From positions 620,001 to 684,000 of the forward strand of contig CBDCMO010000002.1 in the NCBI GenBank assembly GCA_965219125.1: 64,000 nucleotides of DNA. The letters are read 5' to 3'. Origin of the DNA: JBBSOK01 sp965219125 (GTDB taxonomy: Bacteria > Bacteroidota > Bacteroidia > Flavobacteriales > Flavobacteriaceae). The notes below the pieces were generated by a model. That model was not told the origin of the DNA. It saw nothing but the letters and a program-made list of their open reading frames with translations, and ran no database searches. Positions 61,087-64,000 of the stretch are shown here, piece by piece (positions within the stretch are counted from its first letter, which is position 1; every line of letters starts with the position of its first letter). A program made the position numbers and the translations under genes.

Positions 61087-62232
61087 TTACTTTTTCAAAT
61101 ATACTTTCATTTCAGGATAGAAAAGTTTTACCAAAATCCAAAATATTGAAACAACCAATCCGATAAATAGAAATTTGATTATTGTTATTAAAAGTGAAGG
61201 AGATGAAGGTTCTAAAGGTATTCCAACAGGTTTTAGAACAGTAAATATGGGCGTATCTTTTTTTACTTGCAATCTCGCAGTTTCAGCCTGCGCAGCGAGT
61301 TGTGAATAAATGTCATAGGATAGGTCATATTCCTCTTTTAATTCATCCAATCTGTTCTTCGTAACTGAAAATATATAATTTTGATTTCTATCCTTATAGT
61401 TGCCGAGTTCAATTTTCTTTTTCAAGTAATCCTCTTTAGCCTCACTATATCTCTTGTCAATAAAGTCCAGCTCATCCTGAGCTTTTTGAATATTAAAATC
61501 TATTATGAATTTTTGGAGAACATCTTGTGCATTTTTAGCCAATTGTGATGCAGCAATTGGCTCAGACATTTTGAAACTAATTTCAATATACCCTTCAATA
61601 TTATTGAAATTTACCAATAAATTATCATCAACAAAATCAATTTGATCTTGTTCTAATCTTGAAATTTTGTAAATTGATGAATCAATTAATTTTACATTAC
61701 TTGGTTTAGGGGAACTTTTTAATTTATTAACCAACATCCCCGGCAGTCCAATTGTATATGATTTAAGGGTCGTTAAAAAGTCTGTTTTCTTAATCGATGA
61801 TAAATAATAAGAAAGTTTTACCGGTTTTTCTTGACCATTAATTTGAAGAGGTGTTTCTAAAATTGCTCTTTCAAAAGGTGTGCTCTTTACAATAATTGGG
61901 TAAAGAGTTGGCAATATCTCTGTACCGTTACCTTGCCCTAATTTTAAGCCAACCAGGGCAGCAAAATTTCCAAATTTTTTGCCTAAACCTTTATCTTGTG
62001 AAACCTGTGGCAATATTAAGCTAGTTGCTGTATACTCTTTAGGTGTCAAAAACGAAATGATTACGCCTAATATTAAAAAGAAGACTAAAATTTTAAGAAC
62101 AAAATTTTTACGCCTTATAAGTTCTTTTAAAATAACCTCCGCAGTGAAACTGGAAAATTTAGATTTTTTATCTAATAATTCATCGCCATCAGCTATTTTC
62201 TCGCTTGATATTTCTGTATTCTTTTCTTCCAT
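61087..62232 (-). CDS. Wzz-type chain-length determinant protein
   Basis: The 381-residue protein has two membrane segments (about 43-62 and 350-370) flanking a periplasmic domain with a long helix (about 240-320), and the Wzz motif VIISFLTPKEYTATSLILPQ. It should set the polymer length with the EpsG polymerase. No tyrosine kinase domain is fused. Confidence 0.85.
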   Translation of the reverse strand: MEEKNTEISSEKIADGDELLDKKSKFSSFTAEVILKELIRRKNFVLKILVFFLILGVIISFLTPKEYTATSLILPQVSQDKGLGKKFGNFAALVGLKLGQGNGTEILPTLYPIIVKSTPFERAILETPLQINGQEKPVKLSYYLSSIKKTDFLTTLKSYTIGLPGMLVNKLKSSPKPSNVKLIDSSIYKISRLEQDQIDFVDDNLLVNFNNIEGYIEISFKMSEPIAASQLAKNAQDVLQKFIIDFNIQKAQDELDFIDKRYSEAKEDYLKKKIELGNYKDRNQNYIFSVTKNRLDELKEEYDLSYDIYSQLAAQAETARLQVKKDTPIFTVLKPVGIPLEPSSPSLLITIIKFLFIGLVVSIFWILVKLFYPEMKVYLKK

Positions 62233-62390
62233 TTATAATAATCTATGCATAAAATAAAATTTTACCGAAATGTTTAAAAGTGCGGCAAGATACAGCTAAT
62301 ATTTTTTAAATTAAAGTATCGAGAAGCTGTTTCACTAATTTTTTGCCTATAATCACACCAAAGAAATTTAAATAGAAATATGTTGATTGG

Positions 62391-63899
62391 CTATTTAATC
62401 TTCCTCTTAAACCTTTTAAACAAGGTTAGTCCATTTAATATTTTTGGAAAAGTGTTTTTTTGTATTAAACTATATTGCAAGTAAATTAATATGGGCAGCG
62501 GGAGCGACAATATAAAAAGCAGAAGACCTATATTTTTATAAACACCATTTAAATACAGAAAAATGCCAACATAAAATACCGCACAAAGATTTAAATAAAA
62601 AGAGACCTTTTGAAATATAGAGAGATTAAATATTCTAAACACCGATAATGGCAACCAAAATACTGCAACTATCAGTTCCGCAGCTATTAGTCCCCTTAAA
62701 ATACCTCTTAGCGTAACTATTTCTTTGTAGAAAAAATAAAATGCAATTAGAACCAAGGCTTTTAATAACGAGCCAACTACAACAACTCGTTTTTTATTTA
62801 ATCCCGTAAAAAATACATCCAAAACTTGACCGTGATTTTGGATAAGCAAAATAAAAATCAATCCGCTGTAAAGCAACAGATTGAAGTCTAATTTTCCTCT
62901 TGTCCAAATTTTAAAAAAGTCTTCAACAAAATATAGTGATGATATAAAGCCGAAAATCAAAATAACTGACGTTATAAACCAATAAGATCTGAAAATATCG
63001 AGAATCTTATTCTTTTGGTTTTTAGAAAAAAGATTAATCATGATGGGGGCCAATGGGCTAATTATTAAATCTGAAACTCGTGCACCGAAGTTAACGAGGG
63101 TTTTTGTGGCTACAAACAATGGTAAATATGTAGTTCCCAAAAAAGCAGATACAAATAAAACTACACCGTCATTTCCTATTTTTTCAAGAAAATTACTAAA
63201 GGTAAAATAAAGCGATTCACGAAAATTATGAAATCCTACACGAAAACTCCCGTTTTTCCACCACGGAAAAAAATCCGGCAATAGTTGTTTTAGCTTATAC
63301 AAAATTATCAATGAATAAAAACTTTTTACAAAAGCCCATAATATGGCTAGTTCTATTAAGCTAATACCTTTAAAAGCTGCAAAAACCAAAACGAAAAAGT
63401 CTAAAATAATTTCGGTTAGTGAAAATTGATATGACTTATAAATTAATCCAAAAGGATTTAAAGTCTTTACAACAATACCGCGGTACGAACCTATAAAAAG
63501 CCTATACATCATCATTATAAACAATATTAAGGCAACGGTGTTGTCATTTATACTATCATCTAAAAAATAATGCAGTAAACCAGATTTATAAATAATTAGG
63601 AGAATCAACATTTCCAAAAGACATACTATAAAGTTTACCTTAATAGCTGAAGCCAAAATCTGCTGCCCTTTACTAAATTTAGTATTTACTATCCTATTTA
63701 TTTTATTGCCAACATACGTTGCGTGACCCTGTTCAAAAATCTGAAGGATATTGAAAATTGACAATATTGCAATCCAAGACCCATATACTTCTTTACTCCA
63801 AAAATTTAGCAGTATAGGTATTAATAAAAAAGAATAACATACAACTGTTACAATCTCAATCGCCTTGTAGCCATAGGATTTATAAAGTTGTTTGTACAT
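62391..63899 (-). CDS. Polysaccharide flippase (Wzx-like), copy 2
   Basis: The 502-residue protein has about 12-14 membrane segments and starts YKAIEIVTVVCYSFLLIPIL. The overall hydrophobic layout fits the MOP transporter superfamily, but similarity in pattern to copy 1 at 53756 is low. It may transport a second lipid-linked saccharide or be a remnant of an earlier locus. Confidence 0.75.
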   Translation of the reverse strand: MYKQLYKSYGYKAIEIVTVVCYSFLLIPILLNFWSKEVYGSWIAILSIFNILQIFEQGHATYVGNKINRIVNTKFSKGQQILASAIKVNFIVCLLEMLILLIIYKSGLLHYFLDDSINDNTVALILFIMMMYRLFIGSYRGIVVKTLNPFGLIYKSYQFSLTEIILDFFVLVFAAFKGISLIELAILWAFVKSFYSLIILYKLKQLLPDFFPWWKNGSFRVGFHNFRESLYFTFSNFLEKIGNDGVVLFVSAFLGTTYLPLFVATKTLVNFGARVSDLIISPLAPIMINLFSKNQKNKILDIFRSYWFITSVILIFGFISSLYFVEDFFKIWTRGKLDFNLLLYSGLIFILLIQNHGQVLDVFFTGLNKKRVVVVGSLLKALVLIAFYFFYKEIVTLRGILRGLIAAELIVAVFWLPLSVFRIFNLSIFQKVSFYLNLCAVFYVGIFLYLNGVYKNIGLLLFILSLPLPILIYLQYSLIQKNTFPKILNGLTLFKRFKRKIK

Positions 63900-63913
63900 A
63901 AAAATGGATTGAT

Positions 63914-64000
63914 TTAGTAAAGAGTATTGTATTCTATTTTAAAAATCTGCTCTATTTGAGTCATGTATCTTCGTTCTATCTCCTCTCGTAAAATTTCAAT
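63914..64000 (-). CDS. C-terminal end of a further gene, cut by the window edge
   Basis: An open frame runs in from the right edge and ends at a TAA at 63914-63916. The last 28 residues read IEILREEIERRYMTQIEQIF then KIEYNTLY, a charged helix. It lies 14 bases upstream of the second flippase, so probably belongs to the same operon. Family not identifiable from this fragment. Confidence 0.5.
   Translation of the reverse strand: MEILREEIERRYMTQIEQIFKIEYNTLY

Overview
The window looks like a chromosome segment from a marine or freshwater member of the Bacteroidota, family Flavobacteriaceae. The DNA is AT-rich. Several upstream regions carry sequences close to the Bacteroidota -7 element TAnnTTTG. 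Family-typical genes include a TonB-dependent receptor with a carboxypeptidase-like N-domain, 2TM-domain proteins, an OmpA protein with calcium-binding repeats, a VPS10/BNR-type secreted protein and an EpsG-type polymerase. I cannot name the genus from the sequence alone.

Layout. (1) 1-22861 is mostly core chromosome: ZIP metal transporter, thioesterase, secreted and outer-membrane proteins, aldehyde dehydrogenase, a corA gene broken by a one-base frameshift, a LytS/LytTR-type two-component locus tied to a TonB receptor, a class III cyclase, an ECF sigma factor with a membrane partner, phospholipid acyltransferase, NUDIX hydrolase, cyclophilin and mnmE. (2) 22844-32467 is a 9.6-kb integrative element inserted at the 3' end of mnmE. 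It is bounded by an 18-bp direct repeat (17 of 18 identical) and carries a zinc-finger/HTH protein, a tyrosine integrase, an excisionase-like HTH protein, a filamentous-phage gene II/X-like replication protein, an overlapping sigma/101-aa/ImmA-protease operon, a DUF1508 protein, an XRE regulator with tandem palindromic operators, and several unrecognised genes. (3) 32468-34734 is host DNA again (FKBP isomerase, FAD oxidoreductase). (4) 34758 to the right edge is a surface polysaccharide cluster of about 29 kb, all on the minus strand.

How the genes work together. The polysaccharide cluster encodes dTDP-L-rhamnose synthesis (rfbBCDA), UDP-L-FucNAc synthesis (fnlA, fnlB, fnlC with the transferase wbuB) and a bacillosamine-type UDP-4-amino-sugar pathway (PglF-like dehydratase, PglE-like aminotransferase, NeuD/PglD-like acyltransferase, PglC-like initiating transferase). 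An acyl carrier protein, two ketosynthase III enzymes and two ketoreductases sit inside the 4-amino-sugar genes. With no dehydratase or enoyl reductase nearby, this set is suited to building a short polyhydroxylated acyl group for the amino sugar. As I remember it, the Flavobacterium psychrophilum O-polysaccharide has L-Rha, L-FucNAc and a QuiNAc4N bearing 3,5-dihydroxyhexanoyl, which fits this gene set very well. I regard this cassette as the most interesting system in the window.

A second notable feature is regulatory. The TonB-receptor/histidine-kinase operon and the neighbouring 2TM/2TM/LytTR-regulator operon have the same two-part box (TTTACAGTTG-N13-TACAATTGAG) at exactly the same distance from the start codon, which suggests an autoregulated circuit.
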